A stretch of DNA of 64,000 bases from Halichondria panicea (taxonomy: Eukaryota; Porifera; Demospongiae; Suberitida; Halichondriidae): contig NC_087382.1 of the NCBI RefSeq assembly GCF_963675165.1, positions 2,333,567-2,397,566 on the forward strand, in the 5' to 3' direction. The position numbers and the translations under genes were made by a program. Below the pieces are notes generated by a model, which saw only the letters and a program-made list of their open reading frames with translations, did not search any database and was not told the DNA's origin. Positions 28,523 to 55,200 of the stretch are shown in pieces. Positions within the stretch are counted from its first letter, which is position 1, and each line of letters begins with the position of its first letter.

Positions 28523-28593
28523 ACAATAAATTGGGGAGTATAAGTAGGAGTTAGGTGACTGGCTGAATTAAAAATGATAATGTTAAATTCATA

Positions 28594-28673
28594 GTTTGGG
28601 TCAGTGAATATCACATGCATGGGTGATGGAAAATGGAGCTCTGATCCTGACCTGGTAGGATGCTTTCAAACAG
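28594..28673 (+). pseudogene. Truncated sushi exon at the foldback element boundary
   Basis: The reading frame GSVNITCMGDGKWSSDPDLV and the ending GCFQTG, followed by a GTATGT donor, match the 3' third of the second sushi exon of RTK B and D. Its best match is the outermost D sushi exon at 35408-35632. The 5' two thirds, including the first cysteines, are missing, and the break coincides with the mobile element end. Confidence 0.85.
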
Positions 28674-29036
28674 GTATGTGTAAATGTAGCTTTAAGTGAA
28701 ATACTGTAACTAATTTTATATAATTATAGTCACATGTATAATAATTATATCAATTGCACGCAAGTTACTTATTAAACTCTGGCATGACTATTATGAGCTT
28801 GTCTGCCCTTGCATATATGCATGTATAGTAATAGTGTGTGTTTTAATGCTCAATTCACCACGGTGTGCACTTTTACTATGTATAGCTAATAAATAAGTGC
28901 TCAGTATAATTAAGATTCTACCAATCGTAAATACACTGTCTGCCTTAGAAATATCTACTGTGGCAGATAATGGAAGTACAACGATATTAGCAGGTTTAGC
29001 CACTACAATTGCAATATTTTATCTCTTAATCTGCAG
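28674..29036 (+). other. Intron-like spacer between sushi fragment and repeat exon
   Basis: It begins with a GTATGT donor and ends in TCTTAATCTGCAG, an acceptor. The phase of the two flanking reading frames agrees (phase 1). No other feature was seen. Confidence 0.5.
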
Positions 29037-29193
29037 GCACGGATGCTAACAGTGTGTCAGCAGGCACGGATGCTAACAGTGTGTCAGCAGGCACGGATGC
29101 TAACAGTGTGTCAGCAGGCACGGATGCTAACAGTGTGTCAGCAGGCACGGATACTAACAGTGTGTCAGCAGGCACGGATGCTAACAGTGTGTC
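29035..29193. repeat. 27-bp minisatellite, six units (inverted relative to the 14.7-kb copy)
   Basis: The unit GGCACGGATGCTAACAGTGT plus GTCAGCA is tandemly repeated. One unit has ATACTAAC in place of ATGCTAAC. Confidence 0.95.
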
Positions 29194-29266
29194 GAGCGTT
29201 CATGCACGTCCGATACTGAGTACTGTCTACATAGCAGTTTGTATTTCCATGTTGAAAGTATTTTGA
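29037..29266 (+). CDS. Possible exon encoding a GTDANSVSA repeat stalk (gene fragment)
   Basis: After an acceptor CTGCAG the frame encodes about six copies of the nine-residue repeat GTDANSVSA, rich in Ser/Thr as in O-glycosylated stalks. A short hydrophobic stretch (STVYIAVCISMLKVF) and a stop follow. The phase joins correctly to the sushi fragment upstream, so the two may be the remains of one ectodomain. A short hydrophobic C-terminus could be a lipid-anchor signal or chance. The paralogous tract at 14672-15052 keeps the same acceptor context. Confidence 0.35.
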
Positions 29267-29389
29267 TTTGCTGTGTGTACATGTAAACAGACATTAATTA
29301 ATGATTGTGCAGCATGCTGATTTTATTAATGTATTTTCTGCAAATGCGCAATCTCTTTGGTCACATGATCTACCACACTTGCACGATAT

Positions 29390-29550
29390 CGTAAGGGAGC
29401 TGACGATGATGTAGTTGTGATACCTACAGGGGAATGGCCATTCTGCGTATAAAGGCACTCTGTAATTACTCAGCAATATTTGCTTGGCTGATTGGAATAT
29501 TGAAGCCAATAGTCTCACATACTATCGTGTACCAGAGGAGCTGCCTTAAG
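29390..29550 (+). pseudogene. Duplicated 3' fragment of the giant Calx-beta gene, internally deleted (copy 2)
   Basis: The plus strand encodes RKGADDDVVV, then skips about 20 residues and resumes at RRMAILRIKAL through the end YYRVPEELP, equivalent to the terminus at 49201. It faces RTK D, whose stop is about 175 bp away on the opposite strand. It is a fragment only, not a functional gene. Confidence 0.85.
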
Positions 29551-29725
29551 AAACAATAATAGTTTTGATTTCTGAACAAAATTATGATACTTTTATAAAG
29601 TTAGCCGATAACTTTTTAGTCCGTAAATAATGATTGCCGTATTGCTGTGAACATTATCAGGTGACAGTAAAACTAAATAATTCCTACTATAGAAACACGT
29701 TTAAATGAGTAAAAATAATTACTGG

Positions 29726-35632
<5,907 letters not shown>

Positions 35633-36106
35633 CTGTGAAACGTTGTAAAGGGCACATCAATATGACGTATTTAATCAGAGGAGGTGCGAAGATTTAACAT
35701 TTACGTTATCCCTACATGCATATGTAAATGTGGTGAATTAAAAAAGTTGCGGGTGATTATAGACTTTAAAGTGTGTATGTTATAACTAGTTTATATCCTG
35801 AGAGCATAGCAACAGCATAGCAACATAACACTGTCTTAGTAACACAATATAAACTGCAGAAAAAAATGACAGAGATAACTCTCTTTATTTACTGATTCAG
35901 TCTGTATCCTAGGTGATTTCCAGTGAATATGAGCCATATTTTACTTCCCCCAGGGAAGTATGGAATATGGCTCATATTTTTACTTCTTACAGGCACTATC
36001 AAGATTTTAAATAATAAACATAATAGCAATAGCTGTGTCAATAATTATTATACAGAACAGATAGATAACTATATCACATAATGTTCCAGCTCTGTATCCA
36101 TGCTGT
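35633..36106. other. Region upstream of RTK D exons, with a hairpin
   Basis: No exon of RTK D is recognised here. An inverted repeat lies at 35926-35978: AATATGAGCCATATT pairs with AATATGGCTCATATT, continuing into TTACTTCCC/GGGAAGTA. Function is unknown. Confidence 0.6.
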
Positions 36107-37136
36107 CTACTCTGGCTCCTGATGTGATACTTGTGACTGTACCATAGATGTAGTCGTGGATGCTGCTGATGGCATACCATTAAAGTTAATGGTGCATCCA
36201 TACAGGTTGTTAAACGATAGTCCAGCTGACATTTGAGCGTGATGAGTCACATTTTCACAATTTTCAATGCTCGAGTGCAGTTTTGCAGCATAAGATGAGT
36301 GAGATGGGGCAGACAGGACCGATGACACAGCTTGGTGCTGTATGTTGTTGGTTCGCTCGTACACACGGAGTGCTTCTAGTAAATGATGCCCGGTACGCTC
36401 TTGTATTATTTTTTCGGGAACACCACTCTCGTAAAGCTGAGTAGCTCCAGTTGCCCGCAAACTGTGGTTTGTTTTCCTTCCTTGGATGTTTGCTTGCTGA
36501 CACATCGTTTTGAACTTCTTGATCAGTGTATCTCGACCGATGGAGGAAGTCTAGGGTACCTTGGAGAGGCTTGAAACGAGAATCCTGCTTATCCAGGAAG
36601 TTTGGGCATCCAGGATTAGTATCTCTCATGTGCCGGAGTAGTCCACAAAGTAGCTGATGAATGGTTGAGGGTGGGTACTTGTCGCCGTTAACCTTCCTTA
36701 CTTCAACAGCGAACCTTGAAAGGTGAGTATTCAGAAACTGGGGGTCACTGGATTTGAGGAGGTCTTCTGGAACTGTTTCATTCGGGTATTGTTGGTTCCT
36801 TGCGGTTTTCCACTGTTCAAGCACTTTGAGAGACCATTTAGTAGCCTTGCTGGTGTTTTGTGGAGTAAACCCCTTTGCCATTTCTGCTAGCTTGTCTTCA
36901 GTTGCGAACTTGAAACGCTTGGAAGTGGAAGGCTGTTCATCCAGCAATGCGGACTCTTGCAGCGAGTTTGTGGGAAGCGACTCTTGCAAAAGTGGGCGAG
37001 TCGGGTTTGTGGGCTGGGTTAGTAGTACGCATGGGCATTCGGTCCAGTCGCACATGCCCAAGCAAAATGGGTCGTGTCTGCAAGCTAGAGGAGAGTTGGA
37101 GCGAGGAGAGTTAGCTCGAGCAGAGTAGTTTTGCAT
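36107..37136 (-). pseudogene. Decayed DUF3504/Crypton-type tyrosine recombinase
   Basis: The minus strand encodes an N-terminal part with KWSLKVLEQWKTARN and a region resembling the SAM-like core-binding domain (YPPSTIHQLLCGLLRHMRD). The C-terminal catalytic part, GRKTNHSLRATGATQLYESG with GHHLLEALRVYER, carries the HxxR, (G)H and Tyr positions of the family. The two parts are in different frames and overlap near 36500-36560, and the middle of the catalytic domain (first Arg region) is missing, so an internal deletion has inactivated it. Related DUF3504 domains occur in Cryptons and in domesticated genes such as ZMYM proteins. Base composition is more GC-rich than the neighbours. Confidence 0.8.
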
Positions 37137-37952
37137 TCTTTTTCAAAAGCTGTGAGTGAATTGTTGCTAGGAAGGTGGTTGCTTAGTAAATAAATCAGTT
37201 GTTGACTGGTTGCCTGCGCCCTCGGCATTGGTTGGTTATAAACCATAATTACTAGTCAACCAGTCAATAACTATTACAGACACATGCAGCTCCATCTCTT
37301 CTCCTTTCTAGACGCCGGTATCTGCAGCGTATAAGATTGGCATGACCGACGAATGGCTTGACACAAAAATTAATTGTTGGAATTCCAACACTGAAACCAC
37401 TGCAAAACAGCCCCACCCCACTTCTGGTACTGCAAAACAGCCCCACCCTACTGCTCAGTGTAACTGCTGCTCGCGCTCGAACAGCCCTCCACGATGGTCT
37501 ACCCTCGGCCTCATAACCAAGCCAAAGAAGCTCGCCTCTACACTGCTGCAAAACAAAACAGCTCAAGCCCAGCAAAAAGAAACCCTTCTAGTGTTATGGT
37601 GAAGCAGAATTGACATGCATCACGAGGTCGAGGACTAGGTCTAGGAACACAGAATCTTCTATAAAATGAACTTTGGACAGTTTTAAAACTATTATTATAT
37701 TAGTGCACTCAGCCCTCGGGGTTGGCGCCCTCGTGCTTCAGTGCAATAATATATTCCAAACATCCCTCGTGCCCGTGTTATAACTGTACAGCTATTAGCC
37801 TTGGGGCGTAGCTGCAGAAGGCATACGGTACAGCTATGTGTGTCTGCATATGTATTCCAGCTGTAACTGCCCAACAGTTGCACTGTGAGTACAACTATAA
37901 GAGCGTCCACTCACACACACCCACACCCACACCCACACACACACACACACAC
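37137..37952. other. GC-richer intergenic region between recombinase relic and ADAM gene
   Basis: No gene is recognised. TTGACTGGTTG (about 37200) and CAACCAGTCAA (about 37256) form an inverted repeat. A direct repeat, CTGCAAAACAGCCCCACCC, appears near 37400 and 37430. The region may hold the 3' part of the ADAM transcript, but no clear TM exon was found. Confidence 0.5.
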
Positions 37953-46755
<8,803 letters not shown>

Positions 46756-47267
46756 CTTGCAACTAGATTCTTATCACGCTTTACTGACTTGCTTGCCACT
46801 TAATTAAGCTTGCACATTCAACATAATTTTATATTTTATGAGCTGCTTCCGTAGTAGTTTTAGCCACACCCACCGTCCACTTTACATGGGGATTGGTGTT
46901 CACTCAGGAACGGAAGTTAAATTTAACCACAACACACCCCTCGAATTCTTCAGCAGTTGCTGGGACACTGGGACACAACAATAGGTCAACATAATTATGG
47001 AGGAGTAGTGGATGATGTTGAATGCCTCCTGGAGCTGCACAGCTCTACTGTACTATGAGATTGGTACCAGGACTTCAGTGAGCAAGGTGCAGGTGCAGGT
47101 GCATGGACGATGAACAGACTCACATTGTTACCAAAGTAAGTAATGACAGTATTAGTTAAGAACATGTATCGTTAACGGTGTTTATTTTGAATTTTTCATT
47201 TGATGGCATCCCACTGATTTATTGTTTTGAGCATTCAAAAGCAGTAGTTTGATCAGCAGTACTTTAA
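46756..47267. other. Upstream region of the ADAM gene
   Basis: The ADAM start codon is at 46755 on the minus strand, so its promoter is expected here. No TATA box or other element can be assigned with confidence. No gene was seen. Confidence 0.45.
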
Positions 47268-48142
47268 CTCTTTAACCGCCACGGGCCACGATCGTGGCCC
47301 GCAATAGTGACTTTTTTTGCGAAATTCTAATTCTGCGATACTTAGGAAGTAGCTCGAACTACGCACATCCCTGTATAGAGGAAGAGCTGTAGAATCACGT
47401 GCAATTTAGTCTAGAATTTTCCAAGCCACGTTGCTATGTTAAAATTTCATTAGCATCTTGCTATGGCTAGATTGTTGAACAGCTTGAGGACAGCAATGGC
47501 GATGTCTCCTCTGGTGATGACAGTACCTATGAAGGAGAGGGGATAGTAGGATACCTCCCAAAGGCTACCAGCTTTATGCCAGACGCTGATGAACTGTCTG
47601 GGACTGAGGACATGCATGACATGGATCTAGACGCTAGCACTATGGACCAGGACGGTGAAAGACCAGGAGAGGGCTCACTGTGTGACTCTGGCAAGTAGTA
47701 TAGTATAGCTAGAATATCAGTAGTGTAAGTATAGTATAGCATTAGCAGTAATGAACAGTCTTTATGTGAGCTTGTAAATTTCATAGATCGTTCACCGATA
47801 TAGTAATACATGTACGTATTGTACTTCAAATTGATATATCTTAGCATTCATATGATGTGAAAAAATCAAGCTTAGTCAAGCCTTTATATACCATAAGATA
47901 GGCTGATCCATAAAAAAAATTTTGGATTTTATCTCACCGCTGGCCGAGCATTTAAAATGATAAAAACGGGTGAGCGTAATAACCGTGGTTGTTATGGCAA
48001 CACATGTTGCACCATTTTATTCCTTGTTGTATGGGCATTCTATTGGTATATGGTTGCTAGGCATTTTATTGCTCTGGAAACCCGATAGAGAATTTACAGA
48101 CATTTCACTTCACTGTTAATTAAGAATCCGACGGTTAAAGGG
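47268..48142. mobile_element. piggyBac-like element remnant with TTAA target duplications
   Basis: The 875-bp segment is bounded by TTAA (47264-47267 and 48143-48146). Its ends are CTCTTTAACCGCC and, inverted, CCCTTTAACCGTC, the CCYTTWA type typical of piggyBac. A GC-rich subterminal palindrome, CGGGCCACGATCGTGGCCCG, follows the left end. Inside, 47485-47697 on the plus strand encodes an acidic, Asp/Glu/Ser-rich stretch (EDSNGDVSSGDDSTYEGEG and on to CDSGK), like the N-terminus of piggyBac transposases. The catalytic DDD domain is absent, so it is non-autonomous. Confidence 0.85.
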
Positions 48143-48146
48143 TTAA

Positions 48147-48932
48147 GGGACAAATTTCAACATCTAGTCAAACACGTCTCCAAGGTACACATTTACGCAA
48201 AGTGGGCTGTCCAGCACACATTCATGTTGATACTTTCCATCATTTGGTGTTTCCATTGAACCCAGCAACCATTCACTCGGATCTAAGCCCAGAAACAAAG
48301 GCAACAAAGTTTGCAGCTCTAAAGCAAGTACTCTTGGGAAAGAAAAAGTGGAGACAACAAAATGTAGTAACATAATTATTATACTGTTCAAGAGATTATC
48401 ACGGATAAAGGCACTAAGACAGGTTACACAGGTATGTCGTCACTTTTCATTGGATAATTATTATATTTCCTTATACATTTATAGGCTAAGGAGAAATTAC
48501 TGGAAGAAAACGCTCCTGAGTCCAACTAATCAGGCTCAGCCACAAAGCAGTAAACTCTTTGTTTCACTACACGCTTTAATAAATGTACCTGCATGTAAAT
48601 GCATGAGATATATAAATGATTGATTATGACAAACAGGGAGAAAGAGGTACAACGAATACTCTGAGAAGATTGTCTTGGGGACAAGAAGCCTGCATTGTGC
48701 CGGTGAGTATATCAATGATTAAGTTGCGTATTAACTGTTTAAACGCAGTTTCTATATATAATTATGTTGACATCAGCATTGTTTCTTGCGTCTTTCCCTT
48801 AGTGTCCATACTTTAGCATGAATATATGTTTTAGTAGACAATCTCTTCATTATGGCCATTGTACTAAAGGCGACTGCAAAAATATTACTGCATGGTTACT
48901 GCGAAATATATTAATGTTTCGCTTTTTTGCAG
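48147..48932. other. Intergenic; only RTK-intron homology recognised at the end
   Basis: No gene was seen. From about 48850 to 48932 it matches the last intron of RTK C (TATGGCCATT, CTGCAAAAATATTACTG.., GGTTACTGCGAAATAT). Confidence 0.5.
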
Positions 48933-48997
48933 ACATGAGTGGATACGATGATTTAAACGAGGCACTAAGGAACAGAGCGACAAGAACTGACCAATAG
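48933..48997 (+). pseudogene. Orphan last exon of an RTK
   Basis: It follows a TTTTTTGCAG acceptor and encodes [20 protein letters not shown], then Gln and TAG, identical in protein to the last exon of RTK C. No kinase exons precede it within the last 14 kb of plus strand. Its stop lies about 200 bp from the convergent stop of the giant gene. It is a leftover of a duplicated or deleted RTK. Confidence 0.9.
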
Positions 48998-49200
48998 CCA
49001 GCATTTTATGTAAATCATTTTATATAGTAGCAATAATGTGTGTTGAACTGTTTCAAAACAATAATGTTCATAGCAATACGACAGTCATAATTCTTACATA
49101 CTAAAAAGTTATCTGTTAAAATAATTATAAGTTCTACTTATTATATAATTATCATGTGTTCAAAAGTCAAAGTTCCAAACTATAATTATATACAAGTCTC

Positions 49201-52200
49201 TTAAGGCAGCTCCTCTGGTACACGATAGTATGTGAGACTATTGGTTTCAATATTCCAATCAGCCAAGCAAATATTACTGAGTACTTGACAGAGTGCCTTT
49301 ATACGCAGAATGGCCATTCTCCTGTAGGTATCAGCTGCACCGTGGTCGGAAATAACTTCAGATATACGTAGATTCACAACTACATCATCGTCAGCTCCCT
49401 TACGAAGTTGCTCGGGCTGATAGTTGCCATAGGTGATTGGGATTGTGACTACAAATTTGGTCATATTTGACTCTAAGTAGAATGTCGTGTTCACGGCTTC
49501 AAAGTGTCTCCCGGATATTGCAGTTCCGTCTAGCACTTGTAAGGATACAGCAGCTGGACTTGGGTAGGGGGAATAGTTGTGTCGGGTTACCGTGACGTTC
49601 GCAAATAGTTCTGTCTCGGAAATAGTGAATTCTTCTCTCTCAAACGAAACGTTTCCAGCATTATCGAAATAAGTAAATTGTAGAGTTGATGGGATTGACT
49701 CTATTTCATCGAATATGACTGTTACATTTGAGGGTCCCAGGTTAGGCTGTGCAATGCACGAGATCACTGTGTCTTCAACAATGACTCTAGGTTCGGTACA
49801 GAGGGAAACATTGTAGTCCGAAGTTAGTAGAACTGTTATCAGCATAGCTTCGTCGTTTTCAGAGAGAGGACCGAAGTTACTGCCAGTGATGTTCACTCTT
49901 GTTGGTAGGAATCGATAAGTGGAACCTGGTGTTATATCACTAACAATAGGTGGTTCAATGGACCTGTAGACATTAGACAGTGTAGTTGTGACATCATCGA
50001 CAGATACGGTAATATTATACATCCCGAAGGTTATACTCGGAGTGATGCAGGATAGTAGTGTGTTGGTGTACACAGTTACGTTATCGCAAGTGTAGTTGCC
50101 AATAGTAACAATTATTGTGGGTCCGTTTTCAGCAGGTCCGAAGTTGCTACCGGTGATATTGATAGTGGTACCACCAATTAGAGTGGCTGTATTAGGGAAC
50201 ACTGATTCTATCTCAGGTGGGTCCAGGTAAGTGAATGCATCAGATGCGTTTATCATAAGAGCGGAGTTGTCAATGGTGATGGTCAGTACCACAGGGGATC
50301 CACTAGTGGGTGTGGTCCTAGCGGGGGGTGTGAGGGCAGCCACAGTCGTATTGTCCAAAATAACAGTCGTGTTAATAGCAGGCGAAAAGTCGACTAAGAT
50401 GTCAATGTCTCTAGATCCAGGCCTGTCACCATAGGAACCGAAATTGGCACCTTCTATTAGGATGATGGTACCGCCACTCGCTCGTCCAGCTGATGGTGTT
50501 ACTGACGTAAAGATAGGGGCATTGTAATAGATGAAAGTTGAAGCTTGGGTAGCGTTGGTACCATTCACAATGGGTATCACTGGGTTAGGAACAGTAGCTT
50601 GATCGTAGAATGCATCGCTCGTAAAAGACAAGAAAGTATCGTCCACTGAAGTGGTGAGGCTAGAATGTGTTTTGAAGTAGTCAATATCCACGTCGTTAAA
50701 AGCAATGATAATTACGAGACTGTTGTCAAGGCTACTCGGAGTGCCACCTGTCAGTGTGTAGTGGTCGTCTGCAGAGAAGGAATCTTGTACAGTGATAGCA
50801 GTGTAGTTAATCATGGATATATTCATAGGTTCGTTGAAATGTAGAGTCATTTCCTCTACAATAAAATCAAAGTGGTATTCGGTTAAGAATGGTCTGGTTG
50901 TATCAGGAGTGAAGTTAGCGGCTTGTTGAGCCTGTCCATCAAGAATTGCTTCAACGTAATTATTGTTCATATCCTTCACCAGCCTAGAGCTAATAACAAT
51001 CCATGTATCCACAATACCAAGACCGAACATTTCCGTGGCTTTGATGGCATTCAAATCGTTGTCACCTAGTATAACGGAAATTACTGGATTATCTATTTCA
51101 AACACGTCCCTTGATTCTGTTGTTAGCTGTCTAGTCCTGTTCATCAGGTTACTGTTGTCGTCTTGTAGTGTAACCTTGGTAACATCGAAGCTACTAGCGT
51201 TTACAGTTTCAGAGAAAGTCAAGTGGAGCAAAGCTTGGTTCATATCCAGATGGAATTCCAGCAATCTTGGAGGAATCGAATCTGCGTAGAATGTATCGAC
51301 TTGCAAAGCACGGCCGTTGATAATCTCAATCACTTGATTTCCATTCATGTCTCGGATGAGGTCGCTTGTTATTGTGAGGTATGTACTGTCTCTCGAAGTT
51401 GCCAGTTCAGTCAACATATTGATGACGTTTAGATCTCCGCTATCCAAGTTAATTTCAATGATGTAATCATCAAAGCTAGATGTAGTTCCGCCAGTAAATC
51501 GATACCATGTGATCATGGACACCAAATGTGTGTACTCAGCGTTTTGTATAGCAATACTATCGGGTCTTAGAGAACTGGCATTTACCGTTTCATCAAAAGT
51601 GAGCGTTAGAATTTCAGAGGTCAAGTTTAGACTGAATGCTACTAATTCTGGTGATGTAATGTCTTCTCTTATCACTCTGATCTGAGTAGCGTTGGTAACT
51701 GGTACTTTATTTAATGGGTTTCCATTCATGTCCGCAAATGCTCCAGTTCCTAGCGACAGAAATGTATTGTCTGGTGACGTTGCTAGGTCAGCAAATCGCT
51801 TGATTTGGTTGAGATCGATAAACCCGAGTTGAACAGTTACAATGGGATGGTTGAGGCTCATACTGAAACTGAAATAAGGAGCAAATCTGTCCATGACGAT
51901 GGTGTCGTTGGTATCATTAGCATCATCAAATCCTTCAAAGTTCATAGCTCCAGAACCAGAACCAAAACCAGAGGCAGAACCGGAACCTGAACCGGATCCC
52001 GACATCATGAGCTGACCGGATCCCATTCCAGAATCGAGAGTGGAATCATTCATAGGTGGTGATGGTGTGAGCATCCAGATGGTAACCATGCCATCAATGG
52101 TGGACTGCAGCTGTATCTGCCCAACTTGTAGTGAGCTTGCATTTATTGTTTCACTAAATGTAAGTATCAATTCTCCATTGTCCAAATCAAGCTCAAATGA

Positions 52201-55200
52201 GATTAGGTCAGGGTTGATTGTATCAGGATGTAGCATACGCACCATTTGTGCGAAAGTTATTGGAATTGGAATAATTATATTCTCATTCATATCTTCGACA
52301 AGGGAAGATGTTATCGAGATGTAAGTATTGTCTTCCGAGGTTGCAAGACCTGTCAGAACTTTGATGATATTAGTGTCGTTTAGACCCAACTCAACAGTGA
52401 GTATATGATAATCACTTTCAGTCGTTAAAGTTGAAAGAAGAGGTAGCTCTCCCATTTGCAGAGTATGCCATTCGGACTCGTTGTTTCTGGCCAGATTGCT
52501 CTGCAGAGAGATCTGTGTGATGTTCAGACTTCGAGCTAAAACAGTTTCCGAGAAGTGCAGTGTGAGTGTTTCAGACGTTAGATTGAGGTCAAAGTTCCAC
52601 AACTGGGGACGGACAAAGTCGGCAGTATACACAGCTGTCACGAGGCCATCTTCTAGTACAGGTGTGTCTGGTCGAGGCTCAATGTAGTTCGGAACCAACG
52701 CTATATCATGGATCGCGAACTGAGTGTAGGTTAGCCATGAACTGGTGCGGAACGTGAACAGATCGGTGTCTCTTTTGATGGCATTGAGATCCTCCAATGC
52801 GAGGGTGAACTCAATCACTGTACTGTCATCTTCCTGTACACTGCCATTAGTTAGTGTGTAAGATGTGGCACTCTCAAAGAAATCTTGGAGAGCAAAAGCT
52901 GTGAAATTGAGACTTGATGCGTTTACCGTTTCAGAGAAAGTCAGCGCAATAATTTCCGATGTTAGATTAGTCTCAAATCGTACTAATTGCGGAGGAGTTG
53001 TATCGGGAATGTAGACATCGACTTGTCTGCTTGAGGCTACAATAAAATTGTTTCTCATATCGACGATAGCTTGAGATCTGTGCATGATATAACAATCGTC
53101 TCTTTCTCTGCAAAGTACCAACCTCTTAATCTCGTTCAGATCAATGATATCTAAGTATACCGTGATGATGGTACTGTCTTCCATTGAACTCAGGCCAGCT
53201 GTGAGTGTGTAAAAGGTTGTACTGTTGTAGTCGTGCAGACTGAGATAGTTTATCAATAGCGAGTCAGCCATAACAGTTTCATCAAAAGTGAAAGTCAACG
53301 TTGCAGCGTTCATATCCAGTACAATCTCTATTATAACAGGTGCAAGCGTGTCCGGTGTATATTCATTAACTTGGAGTGCACTGCCATCGTTAATTGGTGT
53401 CACTGAATTACTATTCATGTCCATAATAGCGGCAGCCCGTACAGTTATATAGGTGGTCTCCATGGAAATGGCCAGGTTGCGTCTTTTCTTCAGCTCGTTC
53501 CTGTCCAAGGGGCCAAGATGTATGATTATGATATGACTATCATCGCTACTAGTGAATGTTTCATTCTCTCCAGGTGTTAGGTAGAGCGGTGAAGCATGGT
53601 ATTCCGTGGAAGACATGACATCATTCTGTATGGCTATCTGATTCACATTTAGAGTAGCGGAGTCGACCGTCTCGTTAAAGGTCAGCGTGAGAGTGGTAGT
53701 GTTCATATTCAGTGAATACCTGACCAGAACAGGAGCAGTAGTGTCAGCTGTGTGCACTCTAGCCTGCAGGCCTTGAGTAGCGGCTATAGCAACCACTTTA
53801 TTGTCACCATTAGCCAGGTCAACAACTGCATTCTCAGTGATTGAAATGAAGGTGGAATTAAGGTCAGTAGCTAGCTCCGTCCTGTACTTGATTTCATTCA
53901 GGTCTTGGAATCCAAGCATTATGGTCACAATGCGACTGTCCTCATCCATGGAGCTTGAGTTACTGGTCAGCGTGTACGTGGTGAGATTGTAGTATAGAGC
54001 TGTTGATGCAGACTGCAGTGTGATCTGAGTGACATCCAAAAAGTCTACAATCTTAACAGTCTCGGAGAAAGTTAGTATCAAACGCCCGTCATTCAAATCA
54101 ATATCGAAACTCTCAAGCTCAGGTCTCGTGATGTCGTGAGTGAAATCAGCCACCATGGGTGCTTCGCAGGGAGTCACGGCAACCACTCGATGAGCGGTAT
54201 TGTCCGAAATAGTCTGATTGGTCAGCAAGAGGAAAGTATTAACACGAGCAGAGGCTAGAGCTCTCAAATTCTTAATTGCATCCAAATCTTCGTGGCCAAC
54301 ATTAATGACTACAATCGGACCATCGGAGCTGAAAGTTGCCGTGGTGTTTGGATAGGGAGGATATGTCCTGAGGGTATAATTTGTACCCTCACACAGATTA
54401 CTGAGCAGCGTCAACTGGGTAACATCAAGTGAACTAGCATTAACAGTTTCTGTAAATGTGAGTGTCAAATTTCCAGCGTCCAAATCGAAACTGAATGCTC
54501 TCAGTTGTGGTCGAGTAACGTCGAGATTGTATATTTCCACTTGGATAGATTGAGTGGAATTAATTTCAACAACCATGTTGCCGACCATATCAGATACAGT
54601 ATCGTCCGTGATCGCTAGGTAACTGTTGCTAGGGGCTGTAGCCAACTCTGTAAGTATCTTTATATTATCGAGATCTTCGTAACTAAGATACACCGTTAAT
54701 ATCGGTGAATCAAAAGACGATAGAGGCAAAAATTGATTCATGTCCACTGATCCGGAACCACTGAACATTCCAGATGATGTCATATTCATCATGTCCACAC
54801 CTCCCGATAGTCCGCTGGTGATCATTCCGCTCCCACTAGCAGATCCACTGCCTATTAGGTTAGCAATCCCTCGGCCGTCAATACTGAGCTCCTCTCTGGT
54901 ATACAAACTACTAGTGGTGAGCATATAATACTGCGTTGGTTGGCGACTGCTAAATAGAGTTATCTTGGTGACATCTAGAGTTGTCGCGTCAACCGTTTCA
55001 GAGAAGAATAGGGTCAGTGTTCCTTGATTGAGAGAGAGATTGAATTCGTTCACAACAGGAGAAGTGGTATCGTTGGTATGATTGGATACTTGCAGGGAAT
55101 TGATGCCATTTATATTCGGCATAATGGGTTGTAGATTGTTATCTACTAGAGAGTTGTCTACGATGGTCAACCACGTTGTTTCTGCTGTCTCAGCAATTCT

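Larger units (their letters stand above)
21873..28593. mobile_element. 6.7-kb foldback-type element with long composite inverted arms
   Basis: The outer ends are TATGAATTTAACATTATCAT at the left and its exact reverse complement at the right (…AATTCATA). Homology between the arms continues inward in inverted order: a small palindrome, arrays of ~160-bp tandem repeats, then unique arm sequence (for example GATCCTGGTATAGAATTT near 26490 against its complement near 22885, and GGAGCGCCCCAAT near 23278 against its complement near 26015). The left arm ends near 23600 and the right begins near 25650. The right arm is longer because its array has about ten units against six. The ~2-kb centre shows no convincing transposase. 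The layout resembles foldback/Galileo-like elements of other animals by structure only. The right end abuts a truncated sushi exon. Confidence 0.85.

Noticed and set aside
37264-37602. Overlapping ~100-codon frames on both strands near 37.4 kb
   Set aside because: GC-rich non-coding DNA opens frames on both strands. No recognisable product.
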